A program made the position numbers and the translations under genes. 64,000 bases of DNA. Origin: Candidatus Brocadia sapporoensis (GTDB lineage Bacteria > Planctomycetota > Brocadiia > Brocadiales > Brocadiaceae). Within the stretch, counting starts at the first letter, position 1. Every line of letters begins with the position of its first letter. The notes beneath the pieces were generated by a model that saw nothing but the letters and a program-made list of their open reading frames with translations, made no database searches and was not told where the DNA came from. Location of the stretch: positions 1 to 64,000 of the forward strand of contig NZ_MJUW02000117.1 in NCBI RefSeq assembly GCF_001753675.2, given 5' to 3'. Of this stretch, positions 9,404-18,331 are shown piece after piece.

Positions 9404-11627
9404 CTATTTTCAACCACCTTTCAAGGCTCTCCTTATCATCCTTCCTGACAGACATTGAACAAACATATTCTTGATTGCGGAAAAAGTGAGAAAATTTAAT
9501 GCCAACGAAATAAGAATTCTCAGCCACAATTTCCCTCATCTGTTTTATCTCACCTTCCACAAAACATTTTCCAAATGGAGTAAAGATCTCCATACTCAGG
9601 ATCGTGCCCGACTCTAATGGCACGTAACTCGTAAACGAAAGACCCACAACACTAATATCATTTGTAACCGCGGTAAGAAAAGGTTTACCATTATTGTAAA
9701 TAATGAGAGGAATCGTTATTTTTTTTCTAACATGTTTCCGGAATCGCTCATGATTGCAAAACTTATAAAATATTTTTAAGAATACGGATGATTTTTTCCC
9801 AAACTTCTGAAGAAATCTGGGAATGATGGTGTCAAAGCAGTATCTGTTAATCAGATCCATTTCATCTCTGCTTAAATCTTCGAACTTCAGCCCGTAAATA
9901 AACATTTTATTGTGAAGGTAATTAGGCATATTACCTTCATGAGCTGTATAAAGAGCGGTGGCATTACATGACAAAATATTTTCGTTCAGGTAGAGAGAAA
10001 GCGAGATTTTTTTGTCCATTGGCAAGGGACTGAACGTGACCAAAGAAATACCATGTTCGTTAAGGTCTCTGCTAACTCCTACGTTGCTTATCGAATCGGA
10101 AACGGACGGTATTGAATACCGCACCGGAATGGCGCCGACGAATCGGAACTCTTTACGTTTAAAGTACGGCCTTGTTACCAGCTCAATTCCAGATATTGCC
10201 AGAAACCCATTCACAAAGCTCCAAAAGATAGCAACACCAATACCCATAAAATCCGGTGATACACCATAATAGAGTTTTAACCACCCCCAAGCTATTCCGC
10301 CAAAACAGATAAGACATACAAGAGACTGAGGAATAATTTCCACAAGATTGGCAGATGCCTGCAAACCTTTCCCGGTAACTTTAAACACCGATCTCATTCG
10401 TAAAATATTCTTCAAAGCTGCTTTAATGAAGATAAAGAAATTCATCATAAGGTAAGACTCGTCATATCGTATTTTGCCATATCCACGACAGGCGAATTTG
10501 AATCCTATGAGAATAACACCAAGGAACATCGCATATCTCCATATGAAACAAAAATCAAATGATCCGATAGGATAACCTCCGGAGAGGAGCATAATGGGCG
10601 GCAAAATAAAGTAGATGAGTTTTGGAAAACCTATAAGCCAGCCAAAAATAACGGCAAAAAAACATACTCTCTGAGAAAACGTTAAACCTTTGATAAACAA
10701 AGGATTGTTCACAAACAACAACCCGATATTCCCTTCAGCCCAGCGAAGTAACTGGGTGTGGTAGTTTTTCAGATCCTTTGCAGCAAGTCCGTTTGACAGG
10801 ACCTCATTATGATAAATTCCCTTCCAGCCACGCGAATAAAGCAGGATCGTCGTGTTGATGTCCTCCGTGATGTTTCCCGTAGCAATACCGCCAATATCTT
10901 CTAAAGCCTGCCTTCTGAATACGGCAGCACTGCCAGTAAAAAAAGTAGAATTCCAATAATCTCTGCATGGCATCATGAGCTTATAAAAGATATCCTGTTC
11001 ATTCCAGAACTGCTCTTTTTTCTTATTAATCCTGAATTGAAATGAATCAACATTGTAATAGTTATGAGGGGTTTGAACGAAGGCGACCTTTGGATCCCGA
11101 AAATAACCAATCGTTTTGTCGAGAAAATTCGGTTGAGGAACGAAATCAGCATCAAAGATAACAACATAGTCTGCGTTAGTACTGCGAAGCGCATTATTTA
11201 AATTCCCAGCCTTGGCATCTTTTCTCTCCTGCCTGGTAATGTATTTACAACCCCAACTTTCAGCAATCTTTGCTAATTCCGGGCGATTCCCATCATCTAA
11301 AATATACGTTGTATGTGGGTACCGCATATTAACACAACCAAGTGCCGTTTTACGCAGAATTGAAATATCTTCATTATAGGTAGGAATGTATACATCTACA
11401 GATAATCCAAAGTTGGGCGGAGGGGCCTTTCTCGCCGCAGGCTGCCATATTTGAAAGAAAAAGAGAAACAGGGCAAGAAAACCATGCGCTTCTGCATAAA
11501 GAAAACTCAGGGAAAGAATCAAAGATTCTGGATTTATCGTATATCGAATACGATAAATAAGATAATAAAGGTACACCCCTAAGGTGATAATAATAGCTGC
11601 CTGATATGGTATATGTCGAACTTTCAA
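9384..11627 (-). CDS. bcsA: Cellulose-synthase-like GT2 with C-terminal PilZ domains
   Basis: A 747-residue processive beta-glycosyltransferase of the inner membrane. Two N-terminal helices (about 10-30 and 36-60) lead into a GT2 domain with IPTYNED (81-87), DDG (111-113), the metal-binding DAD (159-161), TED (254-256) and the QLLRW motif (292-296) that marks processive synthases. Further membrane helices cover about 318-500. The C-terminal part has two PilZ-like units: the first, near residue 540, reads DLNEHGISL with Asn for the usual Ser, and the second, near 650, has RKHVRKKITIPL and NDISVVGLSF, matching RxxxR and DxSxxG. Activation by c-di-GMP is therefore likely. The start is TTG, with no better codon seen. 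It heads the operon. Product sugar is unproven. Confidence 0.87.
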   Translation of the reverse strand: MKVRHIPYQAAIIITLGVYLYYLIYRIRYTINPESLILSLSFLYAEAHGFLALFLFFFQIWQPAARKAPPPNFGLSVDVYIPTYNEDISILRKTALGCVNMRYPHTTYILDDGNRPELAKIAESWGCKYITRQERKDAKAGNLNNALRSTNADYVVIFDADFVPQPNFLDKTIGYFRDPKVAFVQTPHNYYNVDSFQFRINKKKEQFWNEQDIFYKLMMPCRDYWNSTFFTGSAAVFRRQALEDIGGIATGNITEDINTTILLYSRGWKGIYHNEVLSNGLAAKDLKNYHTQLLRWAEGNIGLLFVNNPLFIKGLTFSQRVCFFAVIFGWLIGFPKLIYFILPPIMLLSGGYPIGSFDFCFIWRYAMFLGVILIGFKFACRGYGKIRYDESYLMMNFFIFIKAALKNILRMRSVFKVTGKGLQASANLVEIIPQSLVCLICFGGIAWGWLKLYYGVSPDFMGIGVAIFWSFVNGFLAISGIELVTRPYFKRKEFRFVGAIPVRYSIPSVSDSISNVGVSRDLNEHGISLVTFSPLPMDKKISLSLYLNENILSCNATALYTAHEGNMPNYLHNKMFIYGLKFEDLSRDEMDLINRYCFDTIIPRFLQKFGKKSSVFLKIFYKFCNHERFRKHVRKKITIPLIIYNNGKPFLTAVTNDISVVGLSFTSYVPLESGTILSMEIFTPFGKCFVEGEIKQMREIVAENSYFVGIKFSHFFRNQEYVCSMSVRKDDKESLERWLKIVATGNN

Positions 11628-11705
11628 ACGCTGTTGTTTTCTTTTTAGACGTATTTTCGAACGAACAGTTTATCAATTGTATGAAATTGATAACAATCTA
11701 CCGTT

Positions 11706-12977
11706 GTGTTTAATATCTATGCAAATGGAAGTCCTAACTTCTGCAGTAACCTGCAGTGGTGTATTTCTCGAATACCTATAAATATGATAGAAAAATGGTA
11801 TGTTTTGTTTTATACTCGTAAGCAAATGATCCTTTTATCATTTTTGATGGGGTTATCTTACCGTGCACCGCCCTATCAGGAACTTATAAATTCTGTTCCA
11901 CAAATTGGGAGACCTTCCGAGTTGACGCTTGAATACGATGTGATAATTGTCGGGGCCGGGCCATCTGGCGCTGCAGCAGCCAGGGGATTGATAAATGGAG
12001 GATTGAAAGTCCTCGTGATCGAAAAAAAGAAACTTCCCCGATATAAGATCTGTTCCGGCATTATCTTCAAAAAATCGCAAGAGATCACAAAAAAATATTT
12101 TGGTCAAATTCCACATTCCGCGTACGCGGCGCCGAATTTTTTAAAAGGGGTAAGGTTCTGGGATAATAATGAATATTTTACTGACTGGCCGTTTAGTAAA
12201 GATGGCAATGGTGCACCCAACATATGGCGATCCGAATATGATTACTGGCTTATTAAAAATTCCGGGGCGGAGGTTTTGGATTGCTGGAATGTAACGGGAT
12301 TTACAGATTCAAACCATCATGTATCCCTGGAATGTTATCACACAAACAGAAATGAAAAGAAAGAAATAAAATGTAAATACTTAATAAGCGCTGAAGGCAG
12401 CCAATCGTTAATCAGGAGCAGACTAGATCCACCGTTTGAAAAAAGCCTAAAATGGTTTATCGCATATCAGAATTATTATGAAGGTTATTCCGATATAGAC
12501 CCCTATTTTTATCACGGTTTCCTCAACTCTCAATACGGTGATGTATATGCATGGTTCAGCATGAAGGACGGGCTGCAGGTTTTTGGCACTGCGGTGAAAA
12601 TGGGTAATAAACTCTCTTTCTGTCTGGATCACTACACAAAAATGCTGGAAAATAAATTTGGCTTACGGCTCACAAAGCTGATAAGAAAAACTGCCTGCCT
12701 GGGTAATGATATGTGCACAACAGACAGGTTTTATTTGGGAAAAGGAAATGTATTTCTGGTGGGTGAAGCAGCGGGATTTCTCAATGCCTTTGGTGAAGGG
12801 ATTTCATGCGCATTATCGACCGGCCTATCTGCAGCAGAGGCTATCTGTAAAAGCGTATCATCCGGAGGTGATTCGCTTGCTTTGTATACCGAATTAACCA
12901 AGCAGGAGAGAAAGCAGGTTACCATATCATGGAAGTTGGGAGCTAAGATTGCCGGCAGAAATCTGATGCCCGTATAA
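11706..12977 (+). CDS. FAD-dependent geranylgeranyl-reductase-family oxidoreductase
   Basis: A flavoprotein of the geranylgeranyl reductase/PHBH-like fold. The FAD-binding motif DVIIVGAGPSGAAAA lies at about residues 78-92, then LPRYKICSG, which matches the family's substrate/flavin loop, and the second FAD motif NVFLVGEAAGFLNAFGEG near 345-362. Members reduce isoprenoid double bonds, for example in chlorophyll phytol, archaeal lipids or polyprenols. The frame opens at a GTG at 11706, but the family normally starts just before the GAG motif, so the true start is probably further in (ATG 11826 or 11847, or TTG near 11922 preceded by GGGAG). It is divergent from the synthase operon and 54 bp upstream of uppP, suggesting a role in modifying a polyprenyl lipid. 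That role is inferred. Confidence 0.78.
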   Translation: MFNIYANGSPNFCSNLQWCISRIPINMIEKWYVLFYTRKQMILLSFLMGLSYRAPPYQELINSVPQIGRPSELTLEYDVIIVGAGPSGAAAARGLINGGLKVLVIEKKKLPRYKICSGIIFKKSQEITKKYFGQIPHSAYAAPNFLKGVRFWDNNEYFTDWPFSKDGNGAPNIWRSEYDYWLIKNSGAEVLDCWNVTGFTDSNHHVSLECYHTNRNEKKEIKCKYLISAEGSQSLIRSRLDPPFEKSLKWFIAYQNYYEGYSDIDPYFYHGFLNSQYGDVYAWFSMKDGLQVFGTAVKMGNKLSFCLDHYTKMLENKFGLRLTKLIRKTACLGNDMCTTDRFYLGKGNVFLVGEAAGFLNAFGEGISCALSTGLSAAEAICKSVSSGGDSLALYTELTKQERKQVTISWKLGAKIAGRNLMPV

Positions 12978-13031
12978 TGGCAAATGGCACACATTCCAAT
13001 AATTGACCTACATGAATAAAGGAAATAAAAA

Positions 13032-13805
13032 ATGACTTATATCGAAGCGTTGATTCTTGCAATTATCGAAGGGGTTACTGAGTTTTTGCCAATTTCATCC
13101 ACCGGCCATATGGTCATTGCCTCTACCTTTATGGGCATCAGCAATAATGCGCTTACCAAGAATTTTGAAATCGTCATTCAGCTTGGTGCAATTGTGTCTG
13201 TAGTAGTATTATACTGGAGAAAATTTTTCACCTCCTTCCGGTTTTACCTGAAGCTCGGCTTTGCCTTTCTCCCTGCCGCAGTTGCAGGTTTTTTTCTGAA
13301 AAACCATATCGATCTTTTACTGGAAAATATCTGGGTAGTTGTTGCCGCACTGATTTTTGGGGGAATTATCCTGATCTTTACCGACCGATGGTTTCGGCAT
13401 GCTGAAGGGACGGAGGAACAGGAGATATCATGGTTCCAGGGCTTACGAATCGGCTGTTTTCAATGTATTGCGATGATTCCCGGGATATCGAGGGCAGCAG
13501 CCACGATCATCGGTGGAATGGCGGTGGGGCTTAATAGGAGAACCGCTGCCGAATTTTCCTTTTTTCTCGCCGTTCCAACCATGCTGGGGGCCAGCGCAAA
13601 GGAGATGATGGATACTTACCAGACTATCGAAAAACACGATGCCGCCATCCTTGTCTTTGGGAGTTTTGTGGCATTTCTTGTGGCCATGGTTGCCATCAGA
13701 ACGTTTATCGGCTTTCTAAAGCAACACGGCTTTAAATGGTTTGGATACTATCGCATTGTTTTTGGTATAGCAATAGCTTTTATTGCATTCCTCAGAAATC
13801 TTTAA
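13032..13805 (+). CDS. uppP: Undecaprenyl-diphosphatase UppP (BacA)
   Basis: A 257-residue polytopic membrane enzyme that converts undecaprenyl diphosphate to the monophosphate, recycling the carrier for peptidoglycan and surface polysaccharides. Both family signatures are clear: EGVTEFLPISSTGHM (about 14-28) and PGISRAAATIIGGM (about 149-162), whose Glu, Ser and Arg form the active site. Length fits the family. The start has a good ribosome site (AAAGGAAA). It follows the flavoprotein gene in the same direction and borders the exopolysaccharide operon, a sensible setting for carrier recycling. Confidence 0.96.
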   Translation: MTYIEALILAIIEGVTEFLPISSTGHMVIASTFMGISNNALTKNFEIVIQLGAIVSVVVLYWRKFFTSFRFYLKLGFAFLPAAVAGFFLKNHIDLLLENIWVVVAALIFGGIILIFTDRWFRHAEGTEEQEISWFQGLRIGCFQCIAMIPGISRAAATIIGGMAVGLNRRTAAEFSFFLAVPTMLGASAKEMMDTYQTIEKHDAAILVFGSFVAFLVAMVAIRTFIGFLKQHGFKWFGYYRIVFGIAIAFIAFLRNL

Positions 13806-13836
13806 TTCAGAGCAAACGTACCATCCGTACCGCAAA

Positions 13837-14067
13837 CTACAAGGATTCAATCCTGCCGTAAATGTCTGAGAGCGGAGTCGATGGTTCCGGCCCGATTATG
13901 GAAAGATTTGCCTGCGTTTCGTCTTCTCTGTGAGGAGTAAATTTATGCCGGCGAATGCCCTTTTTCTCCGCTGAGGTCCCCCCCCTCTTTTTTATCCAAT
14001 CCGTAAATCTCCTTACTTCCGTAACTGCCACTGAAAATATCTCTTCCATATGTTTTATTAACTCCAT
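13837..14067 (-). CDS. Small hypothetical protein
   Basis: A possible 76-residue protein, not recognised. It begins MELIKHMEEIFSVAVTEVRR, a likely amphipathic helix, then a basic, Gly/Lys/Arg-rich middle and ends DIYGRIESL. The first ATG has AGGG too close to it; the second ATG (codon 7) has GGAG 12 nt upstream, so the real protein may be 70 residues. It is convergent with uppP. No membrane segment or known domain is seen. Evidence is limited to an open frame and plausible helix content. Confidence 0.35.
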   Translation of the reverse strand: MELIKHMEEIFSVAVTEVRRFTDWIKKRGGTSAEKKGIRRHKFTPHREDETQANLSIIGPEPSTPLSDIYGRIESL

Positions 14068-14381
14068 TTCCCTAACAATTTATTGACACACGATCTCAAT
14101 CTGGAAAATAATTGAAAATAACTATTAAAACACTAGCGACAGATGTACCTTTTACAGCTAAAAATAACAAATAATTTGTAACAAATGTTATTCTTGTGAC
14201 TTATGATAAAATACAAAAAATGCCAGATATATAAATGGTAAGCATTCGACGGGGAATGTTGTTAATTTCGTTATTTCGTTGCATAATTAAACAGCAAATC
14301 ATCTGCAGCAGTTAGTCTGGATTACGACAGGCATTTAATCAGGCAGGCACTACGACAATTATTCAGTAACGAAACGGTTCA
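14068..14381. other. Intergenic region, nothing clear
   Basis: About 310 bp, AT-rich in its first half. It should hold the promoter of the small minus-strand gene before it and the 3' end of the NosL-like operon after it. I see no hairpin with a T-run, no RNA gene and no supported frame. Confidence 0.4.
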
Positions 14382-14798
14382 TTAATCATCTATGGTAAAT
14401 GGATCGTCAGTTATCTCTCCACGAAATTTTTCTGCATGGGTGAGGGCATCCTGTCGCTGCTGAAAGACATGGATACGATTTTTGTTCGTCTCGTTTGTAA
14501 TAAGTTCGCTCTTAACAAAATAGGCTATGTATGAATCGAGCTTTGTGCCCCTGATTTCATCAGTAACGAGAACATGATCAATCCGTTGATTATTCTTTTT
14601 AAACCATTGTACGGCGCAATAGATTGAACAAAATCTTTTTACTGAATGATCCTTAAGGACAATATCCACCTCATAAATAGGTGGCACTGCAGAACCGTCA
14701 AAGGCACAGTGAGGGTTTTTTAAAAATTTTTGATATGTTACCCCTATAAACGCAACTGCAATACTAATAACGAGTCCGACCCACAATTTATTTTTCAT
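14382..14798 (-). CDS. NosL-like cysteine protein, membrane anchored
   Basis: A 138-residue protein with an N-terminal helix (LWVGLVISIAVAFIGVTY) that exports and probably anchors it. The outer domain has three Cys (31, 57, 61) in HCAFDGS and RFCSIYCA, then a segment HVFQQRQDALTHAEKFRGEI that resembles the region of NosL where a short beta-alpha unit packs on the metal site. NosL proteins bind Cu(I) for delivery to N2O reductase, but relatives occur in other metal and redox clusters. It is the last gene of a four-gene operon with an ABC transporter. The NosL link is moderate; the metal, if any, is unknown. Confidence 0.6.
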   Translation of the reverse strand: MKNKLWVGLVISIAVAFIGVTYQKFLKNPHCAFDGSAVPPIYEVDIVLKDHSVKRFCSIYCAVQWFKKNNQRIDHVLVTDEIRGTKLDSYIAYFVKSELITNETNKNRIHVFQQRQDALTHAEKFRGEITDDPFTIDD

Positions 14799-14849
14799 AT
14801 GAAAACCCGGCGAGATTACTTAAGCAAATTTCCGCTATTTATATTTTAC

Positions 14850-14867
14850 GGACAAACAAGTTTGCCC
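14850..14867. repeat. Short dispersed palindrome, copy 1
   Basis: GGACAAACAAGTTTGCCC, a near-perfect palindrome between the NosL-like gene and the upstream membrane gene. The same core is perfect at 28126-28143 and looser at 29752-29773. On all three the right flank reads CAT/GCG then a CAC-rich tract (CATGCCAC, CATATCAC, CGCGCCAC), so the copies share more than the palindrome. Confidence 0.6.
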
Positions 14868-14888
14868 ATGCCACTCAGCTAACATGAA

Positions 14889-15914
14889 TCAGGTAAATAA
14901 CAGATGTATCGTTACCATCACAAGAGAAGCCAGCAGGCAAAAGATAGACAAACCATTTATCTTCTTTATAAGATGTTCCGTAATAGATTGCGTTTCTGCT
15001 TGTATGCAGAGCATCCGTAAGATGCCCACCCATCCAATGGCAAAAGTGCCAATCACAAATAATCCAAGTATAATCGGTGCGTCAGGCACCACTCCTTTAC
15101 CCATAAAGCAATATATACAATGATGATAAGGGAGTTGCATGAGTCTCGGAACGATATTTTCAATGAATGCATAAATAACTACCGGAACATTGAAAACCCC
15201 TGCTACCGTAAGACCAGAGAGGATAATCTTCCTGGTAAATGCTGTGAAGAAAAGCCATTTTTTGGAAAGCATTACAAATAGTAAAATAACTAAAAAGATA
15301 TTTATCAGGTAATAGAGGACAAACAAAATCTCCTGAAAATGCTTGCCAAAGACGGCCAGCGGGATCATAGCTGAAGGTCTCAGGGGTACATCAAAAAACG
15401 TGGCGCAGCATGATACGGACATCAGGGGCTTCATCCGAAGCACATAAGAGATGTCGGTGATACTGTCGATAAGCAGTACGATACAAGCGATGAGAAGAAA
15501 ATACAAGTTCCTCCTGATGAGCGGAGACGTAGGAACCGCTTTGTCAACAGAATAACACAGCAGCCAGCCACCCATGATAAAAAAAGAGATGGGCTTAATG
15601 ATCTGTAAAAAGGTAACCGTAAACGGGAGAATTTGCGTAACGCCAAACATACACATTGCCCCGGGCACCTCAGGCACAAAACTCTGAAGCATGAAGTAGA
15701 ACCATGGCCAGGCAAGCATCCTCACCGACAGAATTACACATGCTGTGAGAAAGACCAGATAACCAGCCTGCTCATAAGTATTTTTTGTCTCTAACGGTAC
15801 CGTTGGTTTAAAACCAAGCAACATCTTTATAGTGGCGTAAAATAAAAATACGCCAAGGAAGAGAGACAAAAAGGCGACAAACAACATGATCAGGGTGTAA
15901 ATATTGATAATCAT
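14889..15914 (-). CDS. Polytopic membrane protein with His/Cys motif, unknown
   Basis: A 341-residue inner-membrane protein with about eight hydrophobic helices from residue 5 to the C-terminus. Conserved-looking polar sites stand out: SVSCCATFFD near residue 166 and PYHHCIYCFMGKG near 260-272, a His-His-Cys-x2-Cys set suited to metal or heme binding. Its ATG overlaps the stop of the ATPase gene (ATGA, 15911-15914), so it is co-translated with the transporter. I do not recognise a named family. Its partners (ABC ATPase, FtsX permease, NosL-like protein) suggest a membrane-bound metal or redox-protein maturation role, which is inference. Confidence 0.7.
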   Translation of the reverse strand: MIINIYTLIMLFVAFLSLFLGVFLFYATIKMLLGFKPTVPLETKNTYEQAGYLVFLTACVILSVRMLAWPWFYFMLQSFVPEVPGAMCMFGVTQILPFTVTFLQIIKPISFFIMGGWLLCYSVDKAVPTSPLIRRNLYFLLIACIVLLIDSITDISYVLRMKPLMSVSCCATFFDVPLRPSAMIPLAVFGKHFQEILFVLYYLINIFLVILLFVMLSKKWLFFTAFTRKIILSGLTVAGVFNVPVVIYAFIENIVPRLMQLPYHHCIYCFMGKGVVPDAPIILGLFVIGTFAIGWVGILRMLCIQAETQSITEHLIKKINGLSIFCLLASLVMVTIHLLFT

Positions 15915-16573
15915 TCAATCCTGCCGTTTTTCATTTTATAGACGGTATCGGCAATCTTTTCAAAAATCGCACTGTGGGTGGCAACGAGAATGGTTACACC
16001 ACGGATTTTGAGTTCTTCAAAATATTGTAATATATGCGCACTGGTTTCTTCATCAATGTTTGATGTTGGTTCGTCAGCAATAATAATTTCAGGATCATTT
16101 ATCATCGCCCGTGCAATAGCCACACGCTGTTGTTGCCCACCGCTGAGTTCCTCCGGAGTGTGGCTTAATCGATCACCAAGCCCCATCTTCTCTAAAAAAA
16201 ATTGTGCCCTTTCAAAACGTTCCTTTAAACTGATCCCTAACGGAATAAGCGGATAAGCAACATTTTCCCAGCTCGTGAGTCTTGGAATCAGATGAAAATT
16301 TTGAAAGATGAAGCCGATCTTCTCGCGCCGCAGCCGTGCGAATGCAATATCAGAAAACGAAGTAATCTCTTTGTCATACAGGAACACCTTACCAGCAGTG
16401 GGCCTATCCAACGTACCTATAATATTCAGGAGGGTAGTTTTTCCGGAACCAGATGGACCTCTAAATACCACAAAACAATTTTTAGCAATGTTTACATTAA
16501 TATCATGAATAGCCCGTACCTCGTATTGTGAATGATGGCCGTAGGATTTACAAAGATTCTCTGTCCGGATCAT
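15911..16573 (-). CDS. ABC transporter ATPase, LolD/MacB type
   Basis: A 220-residue nucleotide-binding subunit. Walker A is GPSGSGKTT, the Q-loop lies in FIFQNFHLIPRL, the signature is LSGGQQQRVAIARAM, Walker B is IIIADEPTSNID and the switch His is in ATHS. Sequence type matches LolD/MacB/FtsE proteins that pair with FtsX-fold permeases and do mechanical work rather than bulk transport. The start is placed at ATG 16573 (MIRTENLCKSYG) because it overlaps the permease stop as ATGA; the frame itself is open 14 codons further upstream. It is the second gene of a four-gene operon. Confidence 0.93.
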   Translation of the reverse strand: MIRTENLCKSYGHHSQYEVRAIHDINVNIAKNCFVVFRGPSGSGKTTLLNIIGTLDRPTAGKVFLYDKEITSFSDIAFARLRREKIGFIFQNFHLIPRLTSWENVAYPLIPLGISLKERFERAQFFLEKMGLGDRLSHTPEELSGGQQQRVAIARAMINDPEIIIADEPTSNIDEETSAHILQYFEELKIRGVTILVATHSAIFEKIADTVYKMKNGRIE

Positions 16574-17721
16574 GATTGCAACGACACAACCGGTGATACT
16601 GTTGATGCCCTCCACGAAGAATAGATACTTCCAACCATGGTCAGGAGAAAAGCAAAGAAAAAACTGATGAAACAGGGCAGGGGTAAAAACCTTGCAGGAA
16701 GAGCAAAATTAGGCAACATGGTTATCTCTGCAATAAAAAATTGAGCGATAAACGCACCGCGAAAACCTCTGACCCAGAGAATGGCTAATACGATGGCAAT
16801 CGTGGCGCCCAAAAGGCTGATGAGTAATTGTTCAAAGGAAATGAGTTCTAATACCTCCAGTGTCTGCCATCCCGTTGCCTTCATTATGCCAACCTCCTTT
16901 TTGCGTTCAGACAATCCGAAACCTGAGGTAACCAGAATGGCGGGCACACCAAGGGCAATAGCCACAATATATAAGGCACTAAAGACACCTTCTTTAAGCA
17001 TAAATCCTTTTTTAACATATAATTCTATCATCTGTTTGTCTTGCAGCCTGTAGGCTTCGTTCTGAAATATATCATACAGATCGGTCGCAATCTCAGAATT
17101 GTGCCCCGGCAGGCTATAAATTTGAATATCTGTAGCAACGTTCTCTTTACCAAACAAGTCACCTGCATCGTTGAAAGGCATGAATATCATGGACGCCCCC
17201 CAGATACCGGAATCAGCAGAAAAGATGCCCACAACAGTAAAGACCTTACGCTGCTGGCAGCGCATACTAAACTGGTCACCGATATTTAGATGGAAGTACT
17301 TTGCCAATTCATGTCCAACAATCACTTCATTTGTATTCTCAAATACCCTGCCTGAAATACAGGTTACTGGTTCAGGGATATCTTCCTTATGGATACCAAC
17401 AATAACTGTCAGCTTATTTTGCAAAAATCCCCGCCCGACAATCCGCGGTACTATCTTTGTTACCCCAAAGATTTTTTTAATTTCATCCAGATATTTCAGA
17501 GAAATAGCTGCATTCCTGCCAAATTCGTCAGAGGTCAGATAGAGATCTGCGCCGGCGTTTACGGAGTTGAGTGATTGTGAACGAATCCCTTCTGAAATGG
17601 CAATAGCTGTTATAAAAGGCGTGAGAATAGCAATAATGCATAGGCAAACGACAACGGTTTTTGTCCTGTGCCGTAACAAATTTTCGGTTGCAAGAAAGAG
17701 GAGATTTAAATGCTTATGCAT
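16570..17721 (-). CDS. FtsX/MacB-type ABC permease
   Basis: A 383-residue permease with the type VII ABC layout: one N-terminal helix (about 20-42), a periplasmic domain of about 200 residues, and three C-terminal helices (about 250-275, 300-325 and 350-375). The segment LSERKKEVGIMKATGWQ, between the first and second C-terminal helices, is the coupling motif typical of FtsX-domain permeases. It is first in the operon and partners the adjoining ATPase. Such pairs act in lipoprotein release, efflux or envelope signalling; here, with the NosL-like and His/Cys membrane proteins, a metal- or cofactor-related task is plausible. The upstream region carries the operon promoter, not identified. Confidence 0.88.
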   Translation of the reverse strand: MHKHLNLLFLATENLLRHRTKTVVVCLCIIAILTPFITAIAISEGIRSQSLNSVNAGADLYLTSDEFGRNAAISLKYLDEIKKIFGVTKIVPRIVGRGFLQNKLTVIVGIHKEDIPEPVTCISGRVFENTNEVIVGHELAKYFHLNIGDQFSMRCQQRKVFTVVGIFSADSGIWGASMIFMPFNDAGDLFGKENVATDIQIYSLPGHNSEIATDLYDIFQNEAYRLQDKQMIELYVKKGFMLKEGVFSALYIVAIALGVPAILVTSGFGLSERKKEVGIMKATGWQTLEVLELISFEQLLISLLGATIAIVLAILWVRGFRGAFIAQFFIAEITMLPNFALPARFLPLPCFISFFFAFLLTMVGSIYSSWRASTVSPVVSLQS

Positions 17722-18331
17722 TATTTAAGGCTAAGATGGTATTTATAAGAAATTCATATTTGCCGTAAAATTACCGAAACACGAATTCATCTCTATCAAG
17801 AGGGCTTGGGGGGTGTCTTGGTAGTTTCGAGACAAAAGTTGTCAAATTTTAAAATAATATTATATCGATAATATTCTCGTCTATTCAATGTAATTATACC
17901 TGTTTCAGCAGAAAATATATTTTAGTATTTTGTTTTATTCCCGGAACTTTTCTGTATAATAAGCTTATACTTTAATCGTTAAGCGGCATTGTTATCAGGT
18001 ATTTCAGATTCAGATTACCTGCTACGCAGAAACAGCAATTCGTAACCATTCATACCTTATACTCATTGAACATTGTGTTCGGTAGTATGGGCAGAACTAC
18101 GGAATAGTCGCTAACTGAAGTAGATAATTGGCTATTCGTGGTTTCCCAATATCAATCAGACCGGACAAGAGTCTCTGACCCAAAATACTGGTTTATAGCA
18201 CACATTCAAATTGTCTCCCCCAACTTTTGAATAATCGCGGCTGATTCGTTCTGGGTACCACAAACAGGACTTGGGCTATCATTTATCAGAGGGCCGTGAA
18301 CTGGCTCATATTTTAACTATAAGGAGTTTTC
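17722..18331. other. Intergenic region with candidate rhlE promoter and long leader
   Basis: About 610 bp between the divergent permease operon and the helicase gene. A consensus TATAAT lies at 17955-17960, with only a poor -35 (TTGTTT, spacing about 19). If used, the helicase mRNA would carry a leader of about 360 nt. No supported open frame or RNA gene was found. The AAGGAG ribosome site at the end belongs to the helicase. Confidence 0.4.
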
